Assembly: GCF_900111555.1 (NCBI RefSeq)
Contig: NZ_FOHZ01000005.1
Coordinates: 1 to 64,000, forward strand
DNA: 64,000 nt
DNA from: Marinobacter segnicrescens
GTDB lineage: Bacteria > Pseudomonadota > Gammaproteobacteria > Pseudomonadales > Oleiphilaceae
Reading direction: 5' to 3'
The position numbers and the translations under genes are program-made. Positions 9,221 to 18,091 of the stretch are shown here, piece by piece. Positions within the stretch are counted from its first letter, which is position 1; every line of letters begins with the position of its first letter. The notes beneath the pieces were generated by a model, which searched no databases, was not told the origin of the DNA, and saw only the letters and a program-made list of their open reading frames with translations.

Positions 9221-10549
9221 TTGAGCAGACAACCGGATGCCAACCGCACCACCGAGCAGCTCTATGCCCTGATTGCCAACGAAGAGGATGCGCGAACTTG
9301 TAGCGACCTGCCGGAAGAGGCCTGTCGCGAGGTTCCCCGTAATTTTTTCCTGATCCTTGCCAGTAACGTGCTCACCAAGCTGGGCGACCTGCTGATCAGC
9401 CCAAAAACCGTGCTGGCCTGGCTACTCAACGCGGTGGGCGCCCCCGGCCTGGTAGCCTGGCTGGTTCCCATCCGGGAGTCCGGGTCCATGCTGCCCCAGA
9501 TGGTTATCGGCGCCTGGGTTCGCCGCAAGCCTGTGCGGAAGTGGTTCTGGACCCTGGGAGCCTTCGGCCAGGCCATCAGCGTGATGGCCATGGCTGCCAG
9601 CGTCTGGTTCCTCGAGGGGTATGCAGCCGGCGGTGCTGTCGTCGCCGCGCTGGTGGTGTTCTCGCTGGCCCGGGGGTTCTGCTCTGTGTCCATGAAGGAT
9701 GTACAGGGCAAGTGTATCCCCAAGGGCCGCCGGGGCCGGCTGTCGGGCCTGGCAACCACCCTGGGCGGAACCATGACCGTCATCCTGACGGTATTGCTGT
9801 TCTGGGACCGGGGCGACCCGTCCATGCTGTTCTACAGCCTGTTGCTGTTGCTCGCCGGCGGGCTGTGGATTATCGCCGGGCTGTTGTTTGCCAGTGTCGA
9901 TGAATACGAGGGGGAAACCAGCGGTGGTGGTAATGCCCTCAAGGATGCGATCAGTAATCTGGGGCTGTTGCGGGATGACCCGCCATTTCGCCATTTCGTG
10001 ATTACCCGGGCGCTCCTGCTTTGCTCTGCCCTGGCCTCACCCTACTTTGTATTACTGGCCCAGAACCAGGCAGATTCTGCCTGGTTGCTGGGGGTGTTCC
10101 TGTTGGCCAGCAGCCTGGCCAGTTCCGTCAGTGCCAGCGTCTGGGGCTGGATGGCTGACGCCAGCAGCCGCCAGGTAATGATCCGCGGTGCTGCCATTGC
10201 CAGTGGTGTCTGCCTGCTGGTGGGGCTCATTGCACTGGCGGCGGGGGATGATGTGGGCGGAATGTGGTTCTACCCGCTGGCGTTCTTTGTGCTCAGCATT
10301 GCCCATGCGGGCGTGAGGCTGGGCCGCAAAACCTACCTGGTGGATATGGCCGGGGGCAACAAGCGTACTGACTACACCTCTGTCAGCAACTCGGTCATCG
10401 GACTGCTGCTGCTAGCCGCCGGTGGCCTGACTGCCCTGATCTCCATCATCTCTGAGGTAGCGGTTATCCTGGCCCTGGGACTGATGGGACTGGCTGGTAC
10501 GATCAGTGCCCTGCGACTGGAAGAGGTTTCTGCGGGTTCAGAAAGCTGA
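9221..10549 (+). CDS. MFS-type membrane transporter
   Basis: 442 aa. Two TTG codons are possible starts (9215 and 9221). The second is preferred because GAGAGG at 9209-9214 gives it a 6-base spacing, whereas it abuts the first. A hydrophilic N terminus of about 45 residues is followed by 11-12 hydrophobic helices. The loops RKPVRKW and KGRRGRL resemble the basic cytoplasmic loops of major facilitator proteins. The substrate is not recognisable and no partner genes adjoin. Confidence 0.8.
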   Translation: MSRQPDANRTTEQLYALIANEEDARTCSDLPEEACREVPRNFFLILASNVLTKLGDLLISPKTVLAWLLNAVGAPGLVAWLVPIRESGSMLPQMVIGAWVRRKPVRKWFWTLGAFGQAISVMAMAASVWFLEGYAAGGAVVAALVVFSLARGFCSVSMKDVQGKCIPKGRRGRLSGLATTLGGTMTVILTVLLFWDRGDPSMLFYSLLLLLAGGLWIIAGLLFASVDEYEGETSGGGNALKDAISNLGLLRDDPPFRHFVITRALLLCSALASPYFVLLAQNQADSAWLLGVFLLASSLASSVSASVWGWMADASSRQVMIRGAAIASGVCLLVGLIALAAGDDVGGMWFYPLAFFVLSIAHAGVRLGRKTYLVDMAGGNKRTDYTSVSNSVIGLLLLAAGGLTALISIISEVAVILALGLMGLAGTISALRLEEVSAGSES

Positions 10550-10560
10550 TTGACGTGCAA

Positions 10561-10935
10561 TCAAGGCGCCCTGCCATCGTTCAGGGCCAGGGCGCCCCGT
10601 ACCACCCGGTAGATGTACCAGATGGCCAGCCCGACCAGGATAAACCAGCCAATAATCAGGAAGGTCGTCACGGTACCGATCACCGCCCACAACAGGGCGA
10701 TCCAGAAGGTGCGGATCTGCCAGCGGAAATGGGCATCCAGGGGACTTGTGCGCACCTCGTCCTGTTTCAGGTAATTGATAATGACACCGGCCACCGCCAT
10801 CAGGCCACTGGTGGGTATGGCCAGGGCCTGCAACAGGTAGACCACGACCACGATTTTCCAGAGAGGGTCGTCGCTGTAGCGCTGCTCACGGCGACGGGCG
10901 GGTATGTATTCCTGATTGCTGTCCTGATCGTTCAA
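10561..10935 (-). CDS. Small inner-membrane protein, DUF4870-like
   Basis: 124 aa from a TTG start preceded by AGGA. The N-terminal 25 residues are charged (PARRREQRYSDDP). Three hydrophobic segments follow (about 27-52, 74-96 and 97-112), with QIRTFWIALLW between them, the pattern of DUF4870 or related small membrane proteins of unknown function. It is convergent with the MFS gene, 11 bp apart. Confidence 0.65.
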   Translation of the reverse strand: MNDQDSNQEYIPARRREQRYSDDPLWKIVVVVYLLQALAIPTSGLMAVAGVIINYLKQDEVRTSPLDAHFRWQIRTFWIALLWAVIGTVTTFLIIGWFILVGLAIWYIYRVVRGALALNDGRAP

Positions 10936-10990
10936 GGGCCGGTCCTGTCATTGGGAATGCACAACCAGTATAGGGTGTACCTCAATCACT

Positions 10991-12631
10991 TCAATGACCG
11001 GATGGGCGATAGCCAAGACGGAAACCACCCCAGTGACGGCCGTTCACGAATATCGGTACCGAAAGGTCATGCATGATCTCACCGGTGTCCCGTCGATAGG
11101 TCTGCAGCAGCATGGTATCGGTATGGCTGCCACAACGGGCACCGGTGCGATCATTGAACAGTCGCTTGCTGCGGCTGCGAACCAGGTCCTGCTGGGGGTC
11201 GCCGGTTGGCTCGTGGGCAAAGGCCCGGTTGTGGGTAGGCACATAACCGTCCGGGGCCGTAGTGATCGCGAAGACCAGGGCATCGTGGGCGGCCACCACC
11301 GGCTCCTGGATAGCCGGAAGCACCTTGTCGGTAAAGGCATCAAAGCCACTGTGGTACTTGGTGGGCGTGGTGTTGGCAACCGGCTGCCGGTTTCGGTCAA
11401 ATAACTGACCTTCAGTCAGCTCGCCCAGTCGCAGTGCCTCTTCGAAACGCTCGCCAATCTTTCCCGCGGCACTGGTTGCCTGATCGAAGAAGAAGCGGTG
11501 ATAGCTGGCCTGGCTGTTGGCCGCAAACGCCGCGTTGGCCTGCTCCGCAAGGTCCATCAGGCGGGTAGCCTGGGTAGCCAGGTCTCCCACCCCACGGTCA
11601 CTTTCGGCCATTTCATCCCGCAGTGTCTCGACCCCCTTCAGAATCTGCTCAAGGTTGCGCTCGTTCTCCCGGTCACCCTCGGCGATGACGTCCACTTCAC
11701 TTTCCAGCAGGTCGGCCTGCTCCCCGATCTGCTCAAGGTTACCTGACACCGACTGGACCGACTCCAGCCCCCGGTCAACGGTATAGGCCAGCTCTTCGAC
11801 GCCTGCGAGGATGCGCGCGGTGGATTCGCGGATATCCGCCAGCACAGCGGCCACCTCCGTAGTGGCCTCGGTGGTCCGGGCTGCCAGGTGGCGTACCTCA
11901 TCCGCAACGACCGCAAAACCCCGACCCTGCTCGCCGGCCCGGGCCGCTTCGATGGCGGCGTTCAGGGCAAGCAGGTTGGTTTGCTCGGCAATGGCCTCGA
12001 TAACCGAGGTCACGCCCTGGATCTTGTCTGACTTACCATCAAGGTCGCGAATCAGGTTCAGGTTCTGCTCTGATTGCTGATAAACCTGGCGGATATCCCC
12101 GAGCGCTGTTCCCAGCGCCGTACGCCCTTCCCCACTCAGACGACTGGCTCCCCGGGCCACTTCCGCCGCCTCTCCTGCCTTGCGGGCACTTTCGCGGACC
12201 GTTTCGGTAACCTGGCTGGCATAGTCGGCCATTTGCCGTATTTCGGTGACCTGTCGATCAAGGCGTTGCTTGAGCTGATCAGCTGCCCAGGACACTTCGG
12301 CAGCAGAAACGGCATTATGGTCCGCCGAGCCCGATAGTGTCTCTGTGAGGGCCCTGCCGGCCGCCGCTTGTTCCAGGAGGGTGCTGAATCGTTGATATAG
12401 GGGATGATCATCGGGAAGCTCACCCCGTGAGAGCTGGTTTAACGCCCGCGCATGGGGAACGACAAGCCGGTACCACCAGACAAGGGCCAACAACAGGCCT
12501 ACGATCAGTGTAACCACGAACACCTGCCATGGGCTCGCGCCTGCAAACCTGACCGTTACGCCTGCTGTTGCGCAGGTAACCAGCAACAAACCCAGTCCGG
12601 CCAGTGCTGTAAACCGGTTCAAAACGCCCAT
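10991..12631 (-). CDS. Methyl-accepting chemotaxis protein with C-terminal sensor-like domain
   Basis: 546 aa. Two N-terminal membrane helices (about 8-30 and 35-56) are separated by only a few residues, so there is almost no periplasmic domain. The signalling domain has the conserved tip [20 protein letters not shown] (about residues 217-236) and long heptad coils on both sides. After it, about 160 residues form a separate domain with [24 protein letters not shown] and [11 protein letters not shown], which looks like a Cache/PAS-type sensory module. Because it follows the cytoplasmic hairpin it must be cytoplasmic. The signal is unknown. Confidence 0.9.
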   Translation of the reverse strand: MGVLNRFTALAGLGLLLVTCATAGVTVRFAGASPWQVFVVTLIVGLLLALVWWYRLVVPHARALNQLSRGELPDDHPLYQRFSTLLEQAAAGRALTETLSGSADHNAVSAAEVSWAADQLKQRLDRQVTEIRQMADYASQVTETVRESARKAGEAAEVARGASRLSGEGRTALGTALGDIRQVYQQSEQNLNLIRDLDGKSDKIQGVTSVIEAIAEQTNLLALNAAIEAARAGEQGRGFAVVADEVRHLAARTTEATTEVAAVLADIRESTARILAGVEELAYTVDRGLESVQSVSGNLEQIGEQADLLESEVDVIAEGDRENERNLEQILKGVETLRDEMAESDRGVGDLATQATRLMDLAEQANAAFAANSQASYHRFFFDQATSAAGKIGERFEEALRLGELTEGQLFDRNRQPVANTTPTKYHSGFDAFTDKVLPAIQEPVVAAHDALVFAITTAPDGYVPTHNRAFAHEPTGDPQQDLVRSRSKRLFNDRTGARCGSHTDTMLLQTYRRDTGEIMHDLSVPIFVNGRHWGGFRLGYRPSGH

Positions 12632-12935
12632 GGTGTCCTCACTATTCTTGTTTTGATCATATTCTGCTCAAATCAGCATACGACAAAGTAACACCGAGGG
12701 AATCCGACTTTAGTGATATGGGACATGGAATTTACATCAATTGACACTCACCCGAACGAATCCGACTCCGTAACCACAGCCCGCACAGCTGTATGCTTTT
12801 ATCTTCCTGTAACGCGCCGGTCAACGAACTGTCACCAAGTCACGCCAAGCTTTGCCTGACCCAAGACACCCGATGCCTGCCAGCCTTCCCCCTTCCGGGC
12901 AGCGCTGGCAGTAAAGAGAGACCAAGGAGCGCACT
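12632..12935. other. 304-bp divergent regulatory gap (MCP / phoX)
   Basis: It holds the chemoreceptor leader at the left end, an AT-rich stretch around 12640-12730, the Pho box at 12807-12835 and the AAGGAG ribosome binding site of phoX at 12924-12929. No further gene is seen. Confidence 0.7.
12807..12835 (+). promoter_or_regulatory. Pho box (three direct 7-mers, 11-bp period)
   Basis: CTGTAAC, CGGTCAA and CTGTCAC occur at 12807, 12818 and 12829, each separated by 4 bases. The PhoB consensus is CTGTCAT-N4-CTGTCAT. The position, 100-130 bp upstream of phoX, fits PhoB-activated transcription during phosphate starvation. Confidence 0.75.
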
Positions 12936-15116
12936 ATGGGACATCATCCCGTTGAAGACAGTAATAAAAGCCAGAACCCCGCCTTCGAGACCATTGTTTC
13001 CGCCAGGCTTTCCCGACGGACCCTGCTGAAAGGCTCCGCGTCCGCCGCGACGCTGGGCGTTGTCAGCGCGCTGGGGCTGTCTGCCTGTGGTAGTGGTGGT
13101 TCCTCATCAGGCACAGCGGCATCCGGAGAAACCAGCACCGCCACGATAACCCCCGAAAGTCTGGGCTTTGACTCTGTTCCCACCTCCCTGGAGGACCGTG
13201 TCATCGTGCCTCAGGGCTACCGTGCCGAAGTGCTCTATGCCAAGGGCGACCCGATCGAAGCGGGCCTGTCCGAATACCTCAATAACGGCACGGATGTGGA
13301 CTTTGACCGTCGTTCAGGCGATGAGCACGATGGCATGTGGTTCTTCGGAATCTCCGACGACGGCCGTTACGACCCGAATCGCTCGGACCGGGGCATTCTG
13401 TGCGTCAACCACGAAAACCTTGAAGACGCGACGCTGCACGAGAACGGGGTCACCAGCGCGGCCGACAATGGCGGCAGCCGTCCGCTGATTGAAGTGGACC
13501 GTGAGATGAATGGCCATGGCGTCTCCTGCATTGAAGTCCGCAAGGTCGATGGCCGCTGGGAAGTGGTTCGCGACTCCCAGTACAACCGCCGGGTCACCAT
13601 CTTCACCGAGATGGACGTCAAGGGGCCCGCAGCGGGCTCGGACCTGCTGCGCACCAAGAGCTCCCCCCAGGGCATCAAACGCTGGGGTACCATGAATAAC
13701 TGCGCCAACGGCTACACTCCCTGGGGCACTTACATTGCTGCTGAGGAGAACTGGTACGCCTACTTTACCCGCACTGATGACACCGCGAACCGCAGTGACG
13801 CCGAGAATACCCTGGCAAGCCGCTACGCCATTGGCCTGAATGGCAACGTGATCGGTCCGGGATGGAATTATCGCGAGTGGGATACGGCAAGCAGCAACGA
13901 TGTCTATGCCCGCTTTGACGTGACCGCCACCGCGGCCTCTCCGCTGGACGATTACCGCAACGAGGCCAACCTTCACGGCTTCGCCACTGAAATAGACCCG
14001 TTCCGTCCTGCGCAGAAACCCCGTGTGCGTACCGCGTTCGGCCGTTTTTCCCATGAAGGCGTCTGGGCGGCGCCAGCTGTTGAAGGCAAGCCCCTGGTGT
14101 TCTACTCGGGCGACGACTCCCGGGGCGAGTACGTCTACAAGTATGTTTCGACCGCCAACTGGGACCCGGCCGATGCCACCCTCGGACTGGCGGCAGGGGA
14201 CAAGTACCTGGACGACGGCAAACTCTACGTCGCCGTATTCAGTGAGGACGGCACTGGCGAATGGAAAGAACTGAGCTACGGTGTCAACGGCCTTGACGAG
14301 AACAACCCCCTCTACCCGTTCCGTAACCAGGGTGATGTCATGGTGGCCACCCGCCTTGCTGCAGACCACGTGGGTGCCACGAAGATGGACCGGCCGGAGT
14401 GGGCCGCCGTACACCCCATCAACCGCGAGGTGTACCTGACCCTGACCAACGGCAACCAGAGCAATCGCCCCGCTGACGAAACCGATCCGGCCAACCCCCG
14501 CGCCGTTAACTCAAATGGCCATATCATTCGCTGGAAAGAGGCCAGTGACGACAACACCGCAGCGACCTTCGAGTGGGATATCTTCCTGTTCGGTTCTGCG
14601 GCAGACCGTGATACCGATTACAACCTGTCTGGCCTGACAGTGGACAATCAGTTCTCTAGCCCGGACGGCCTCTATATCGACCACCGGGGCGTTATCTGGA
14701 TCCAGACGGATGATGGTGCGCTGACGGATGTGACCAACAACCAGATGCTGGTGGCCATTCCCGGTTCGGTGCGCGATGGCGAACGCAAGACTGTCATGAC
14801 GACGGACAACGATGGTGTGACGTCCACCGTCGAATCCTGGATCGGGCAAAGCGCAACCGATGTCCAGCTCAAGCGCTTCTTCGTAGGGCCCCGGGGGTGT
14901 GAGATCACCGGGATTTCACTGACACCGGATGCAAAAACACTGTTCGTCAATGTCCAGCACCCCGGCGAGGGTGGCTCGGCCGAGCTGTTCAATACGGATG
15001 TCAGCACCTGGCCGGCAGCCTCGCGGGACGCGACCGAGGTAGGGGCGGCAGGTAGCCGGCCCAGATCAGCCACTGTCGTGATCACCCGCGAAGACGGTGG
15101 CGAAATCGCCGTTTGA
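12936..15116 (+). CDS. phoX: PhoX-family alkaline phosphatase, Tat-exported (DUF839)
   Basis: 726 aa. A twin-arginine signal LSRRTLLKGSASAATLG lies at about residues 26-42 and is followed by LSACGSGG, which also resembles a lipobox. The mature part has the PhoX/DUF839 landmarks WGTMNNCANGYTPWGT, AAEENWYAYF, GRFSHEGVW and SPDGLYIDHRGVIWIQTD. PhoX enzymes are Ca/Fe-dependent periplasmic or surface monoester phosphatases; they fold in the cytoplasm, which explains Tat export. The upstream Pho box supports phosphate regulation. Other DUF839 proteins lack proven phosphatase activity, so the activity is inferred. Confidence 0.88.
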   Translation: MGHHPVEDSNKSQNPAFETIVSARLSRRTLLKGSASAATLGVVSALGLSACGSGGSSSGTAASGETSTATITPESLGFDSVPTSLEDRVIVPQGYRAEVLYAKGDPIEAGLSEYLNNGTDVDFDRRSGDEHDGMWFFGISDDGRYDPNRSDRGILCVNHENLEDATLHENGVTSAADNGGSRPLIEVDREMNGHGVSCIEVRKVDGRWEVVRDSQYNRRVTIFTEMDVKGPAAGSDLLRTKSSPQGIKRWGTMNNCANGYTPWGTYIAAEENWYAYFTRTDDTANRSDAENTLASRYAIGLNGNVIGPGWNYREWDTASSNDVYARFDVTATAASPLDDYRNEANLHGFATEIDPFRPAQKPRVRTAFGRFSHEGVWAAPAVEGKPLVFYSGDDSRGEYVYKYVSTANWDPADATLGLAAGDKYLDDGKLYVAVFSEDGTGEWKELSYGVNGLDENNPLYPFRNQGDVMVATRLAADHVGATKMDRPEWAAVHPINREVYLTLTNGNQSNRPADETDPANPRAVNSNGHIIRWKEASDDNTAATFEWDIFLFGSAADRDTDYNLSGLTVDNQFSSPDGLYIDHRGVIWIQTDDGALTDVTNNQMLVAIPGSVRDGERKTVMTTDNDGVTSTVESWIGQSATDVQLKRFFVGPRGCEITGISLTPDAKTLFVNVQHPGEGGSAELFNTDVSTWPAASRDATEVGAAGSRPRSATVVITREDGGEIAV

Positions 15117-15128
15117 CGGAGCAAGCCA

Positions 15129-15163
15129 GGATCGGGGGTGGTCATCCAGGCTATCCCCGATCC
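15129..15163. terminator. Hairpin downstream of phoX
   Basis: The arms GGATCGGGG and CCCCGATCC form a perfect 9-bp stem with a 17-base loop. There is no T-run, so it may stabilise the phoX 3' end ahead of the stronger terminator at 15173. Confidence 0.45.
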
Positions 15164-15172
15164 GAATAACGG

Positions 15173-15204
15173 AAAAGGCAGGCGCCTCCCGGTGCCTGCC
15201 TTTT
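15173..15204. terminator. Bidirectional terminator between phoX and acidic lipoprotein gene
   Basis: AAAAGGCAGGC and GCCTGCCTTTT form a perfect 11-bp stem with a 10-base loop. It serves both convergent genes. Confidence 0.85.
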
Positions 15205-15229
15205 CAATAGTCAGAGATACAGGGTCGTT

Positions 15230-15556
15230 TTACTGGACCATTTCGTCTGCACCTTCTTCCATTTCCTCACCGGCCTCATCCATGGACTCATCGATCTCTT
15301 CGCCGGCTTCCTGCATTTCCTCACCCACTTCATCAGCGGTATCAGAAGCAGACTCTGCGGCGCCCTCTATCGGCCCTTCCTGCGTGCCGGTTGCATCCTC
15401 GAAGGTCTCTTCGGTAGCACTGGCTGCATCTTCCGCCATCTCTTCGACATTCTCGGCCGCCTGGTCCAGGTCGGCGCCCTCGTCGCTGTCATCGCTGCAA
15501 CCCGCCAGTCCCAGAAGCAACATCAGTGTGAAGAAACTCAGCGTCAGCTTTTTCAT
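15230..15556 (-). CDS. Small acidic repeat lipoprotein
   Basis: 108 aa. The lipoprotein signal ends in GLAGC (Cys20). The mature part is extremely acidic (mostly Glu, Asp, Ala, with almost no Lys/Arg) and is built of repeated units such as EEMQEAGEEIDESMDEAGEE, giving a long amphipathic helix resembling LEA-like or apolipoprotein-like proteins. The AGGGA ribosome site sits 8 bases from the ATG. No specific function is recognised; a surface or periplasmic spacer or osmotic-stress role is only a guess. Confidence 0.75.
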   Translation of the reverse strand: MKKLTLSFFTLMLLLGLAGCSDDSDEGADLDQAAENVEEMAEDAASATEETFEDATGTQEGPIEGAAESASDTADEVGEEMQEAGEEIDESMDEAGEEMEEGADEMVQ

Positions 15557-15689
15557 TGGTCATCCCTTTTGGTTGGTGAGAACACGGCGTCACGACTCCA
15601 TTCCAGAACGTGATTCAAGTCACCGTGTGATCACCACCGATACTAGGGCAGGACATGTATATTTTGCATTGCCTCATTATTACCTGTAA

Positions 15690-15932
15690 TCAATAACCGT
15701 TCAGGTTATGGCCATCGATAATCAGGATATGATCGACCGCCAGCAGCACACCCTTGTCCAGGGCCACGAAGTCTCCACCCGGGCGGGTGAACAGGTCCCT
15801 TATACGTGAATGTACGACCTGCACCTGCCCGGACGAGTCCCGGTAAACCAGCTCGATGATTTGCTGCTGAAGCATATAGTGGGTGATTTTTGCACGGAGG
15901 GACGTTTCGAGTACCGGTCTCGGATTGGCCAT
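15690..15932 (-). CDS. Small conserved-looking protein, function unknown
   Basis: 80 aa from the ATG giving MANPRPVLETSLRAKI; a longer frame starts 28 residues earlier but that part looks unlike a protein N terminus. The sequence alternates short beta-like stretches (IIELVYRDSSG, VVHSRIRDLF, DFVALDKGVLLAVDHILII), compatible with a small SH3- or Sm-like barrel such as that of Rho-binding antiterminators. No family is firmly recognised. It is divergent from uppP, with which it shares a short 107-bp regulatory gap. Confidence 0.6.
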   Translation of the reverse strand: MANPRPVLETSLRAKITHYMLQQQIIELVYRDSSGQVQVVHSRIRDLFTRPGGDFVALDKGVLLAVDHILIIDGHNLNGY

Positions 15933-16039
15933 GTCCTTGCCTGTCTCCTTCTGTTCACTGTTCGTTGTTATCGCTTTTTGTTTAGAATAGCCGGCTTTCG
16001 ACAGACTACCACCCAAACTCTTCGCCCACAGGATCCACC

Positions 16040-16837
16040 ATGGACTGGCTTCAGATCGTCATCCTATCCCTGGTACAGGGAATATCCGAATTTCTGCCGG
16101 TATCCTCCTCCGCTCACCTGATCCTGGTGCCGGTACTGACTGAGTGGGAGGATCAGGGCCTGGCCTTTGACGTAGCCCTGCACCTTGGCAGTCTGCTGGC
16201 AGTGGTACTCTATTTCCACCGCGACCTGGCCGCCATGACCGGCAGCTGGCTCCGTTCCCTGCAAAACCGCCAGCCAGATGAAGATGCCCGGGTCGCCTGG
16301 GCGGTACTGTTCGGCACCATTCCAGTGGGCCTCGCAGGACTCGCCTTCAAGGACACGATTGAAACCGTTCTGAGATCCCCCCTGTACCTTGCCGCCGGCC
16401 TGATTGTGTTCGGCATAGTGCTGGCCTGGGCCGACCTGCGCCACCGGGGCGACCGCACCGAAGCACAGATCAACTGGAAAGACGTGCTGGTCATCGGCTG
16501 TGCCCAGGCGCTGGCGCTGTTCCCGGGCACGTCGCGGTCCGGCATTACCATTACCGCTGCACTGTTCATGGGGATGAACCGGGAAGCCGCTTCCCGTTTT
16601 TCATTCCTGCTGTCGATCCCGGTCATCGTGCTGGCCAGTGGCCTGCAGATCAGGTCACTGCTGGAAACCCCGGAGCCCATCCAGTGGGGGGCCATGGCCG
16701 CCGGCATCGCCCTGTCTGGCATATCGGCCTACCTGTGCATCCACTACTTCCTGGCATTCATCAAACGCATCGGCATGATGCCGTTCGTGGCCTACCGCAT
16801 CATACTGGGCGTGATCCTCATCGGCGTCTTTGCCTGA
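16040..16837 (+). CDS. uppP: Undecaprenyl-diphosphatase
   Basis: 265 aa, standard for BacA/UppP. Both signature loops are present: QGISEFLPVSSSAHLILVP near the N terminus and PGTSRSGITI in the middle, with the catalytic Glu, His and Arg in place. Seven to eight membrane helices are visible. The enzyme recycles undecaprenyl pyrophosphate to the monophosphate lipid carrier for peptidoglycan and other surface polymers. It is preceded by AGGATCCACC before the ATG. The next gene is convergent, only 3 bp away. Confidence 0.95.
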   Translation: MDWLQIVILSLVQGISEFLPVSSSAHLILVPVLTEWEDQGLAFDVALHLGSLLAVVLYFHRDLAAMTGSWLRSLQNRQPDEDARVAWAVLFGTIPVGLAGLAFKDTIETVLRSPLYLAAGLIVFGIVLAWADLRHRGDRTEAQINWKDVLVIGCAQALALFPGTSRSGITITAALFMGMNREAASRFSFLLSIPVIVLASGLQIRSLLETPEPIQWGAMAAGIALSGISAYLCIHYFLAFIKRIGMMPFVAYRIILGVILIGVFA

Positions 16838-16840
16838 GCT

Positions 16841-17947
16841 TCAGAACCAGGCCGACCTCATGTCGAGACAGGTTGTGTCCTGGTTCTGCAGCAGCACCAG
16901 GTCCTGGGCGACCTCAGGCAGACTCCAGTGGAAGAAGTAACGGGCCGCTTGCAGTTTACCCCTCAGGAAAGCTTCGTCCTCCGGTTCGGCCCCCGGAAGT
17001 CGCAGTGTTGCGGCGTTGGCAAGGCGAAGCCACATCCAGCCTGCCACTATCTCACCAAACAGATGAAGGTACCGGCCAGCATTGGCTAGCACCCGCTGCC
17101 GCGAACCAGCCTGTAATTCCTTGCCCAGTACCTGTGTTACCTTTACCGCCCGTTGCAGCGTTTCGCTCAGTGACAGGGCCCACTGGCGGGTGTCCTGTGT
17201 AACCGCCGCTTCAAGGTCTTTCTGCAGGGTCTGCAGGAAAAGCTGCAAGCCGTGGCTCTGATGGCTCCAGACACGCTGCCCCAGGAATTCCCGGGCGAAA
17301 TGGCTGCCGGTTACCGGGTCGGGTATCCGGGCTGGTACCTCCCCGAGCGATACGGCGGCCTGCCAGGCTGCCTGTCCGGGCCACCAGGCCAGCACAGGCT
17401 CCAGAAACGCCAGCAGCCGCTCACTGGTTTCCCGGTGCCCCGGATCGGGGTGACTCTGGACATCCTCGGCCAGCGAAGCCCCGTAGAGCACCATTGCCAA
17501 CCCTGCTTCACACCGGGTCTTGGCGCTCAGCAGCCGACCACGGAGGTCTACCGAGTCGACAGCATCCAGTTCCGACCGTTCGGCGCCGGCCAGCGTTTGA
17601 CGAAACAGTTGCCAGGCAGAAAGAATGACCGACATGGGTACCGCCAGGAGATCTTCCGAGCGGGTTCTGAACAGGCGGCTTGCCTGGCCATCGGCCTGGT
17701 AAAGCCCATTACCCAGGGTAAGAACGACTTCCGGCACCACACCCACCGATCCCTCTGCCAGTGCCTCAGCCTGCCCGTCACCAGCGCTGCTGCGGCCTTC
17801 AGCAAGTCGGCTGAAGGTTTCCACCACAGCTCTCAGCGAGTTTCCGGAATGCTCCTGGTAGCGGGAGCGCGCCAACAGGGCACCGACATCCAGTACATCG
17901 AACAACTGAAACAGGAACTCGCGGGATGCCACGGGGCTGGCCACCAT
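16841..17947 (-). CDS. Shortened acyl-CoA-dehydrogenase-like protein, probably non-catalytic
   Basis: 368 aa, against about 600 for the relatives it resembles. The N terminus (EFLFQLFDVLDVGALL) matches the lead-in helix of long acyl-CoA dehydrogenases. The stretch GRLLSAKTRCEAGLAMVLYGASLAED matches their C-terminal helical bundle, and the end (YLHLFGEIVAGWMWLRLAN ... KLQAARYFFHWSLPE) matches the acetyl-CoA-dehydrogenase C-terminal-like domain. The central FAD-binding and beta-barrel region of roughly 200 residues is absent, and the usual glycine-rich QVHGGYGY segment is replaced. The frame is open throughout. It is likely a degenerate paralogue or structural partner. Confidence 0.55.
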   Translation of the reverse strand: MVASPVASREFLFQLFDVLDVGALLARSRYQEHSGNSLRAVVETFSRLAEGRSSAGDGQAEALAEGSVGVVPEVVLTLGNGLYQADGQASRLFRTRSEDLLAVPMSVILSAWQLFRQTLAGAERSELDAVDSVDLRGRLLSAKTRCEAGLAMVLYGASLAEDVQSHPDPGHRETSERLLAFLEPVLAWWPGQAAWQAAVSLGEVPARIPDPVTGSHFAREFLGQRVWSHQSHGLQLFLQTLQKDLEAAVTQDTRQWALSLSETLQRAVKVTQVLGKELQAGSRQRVLANAGRYLHLFGEIVAGWMWLRLANAATLRLPGAEPEDEAFLRGKLQAARYFFHWSLPEVAQDLVLLQNQDTTCLDMRSAWF

Positions 17948-18091
17948 CTGTCATACTCCCTGGAAACTGAAACACGGACGGGAAGCCTGTGCATGCCCTG
18001 CCGACGTGGGCTGGTAACACGAGGTTCCCGGAATAGCGGGACAGACTCGCACAGGGCGGCAATCAGTTCCATAGAGCAGCGCAAATTCAGG

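Noticed and set aside
13314..14414. 366-codon open frame antisense to phoX
   Set aside because: The PhoX reading is supported by domain motifs, a Tat signal and a Pho box; the antisense frame has none.
15693..15709. ATAACC-N5-GGTTAT, resembling the Crp/Fnr palindromes
   Set aside because: It lies at the 3' end of a gene, the arms are offset and the spacing is different, so it is probably coincidental.
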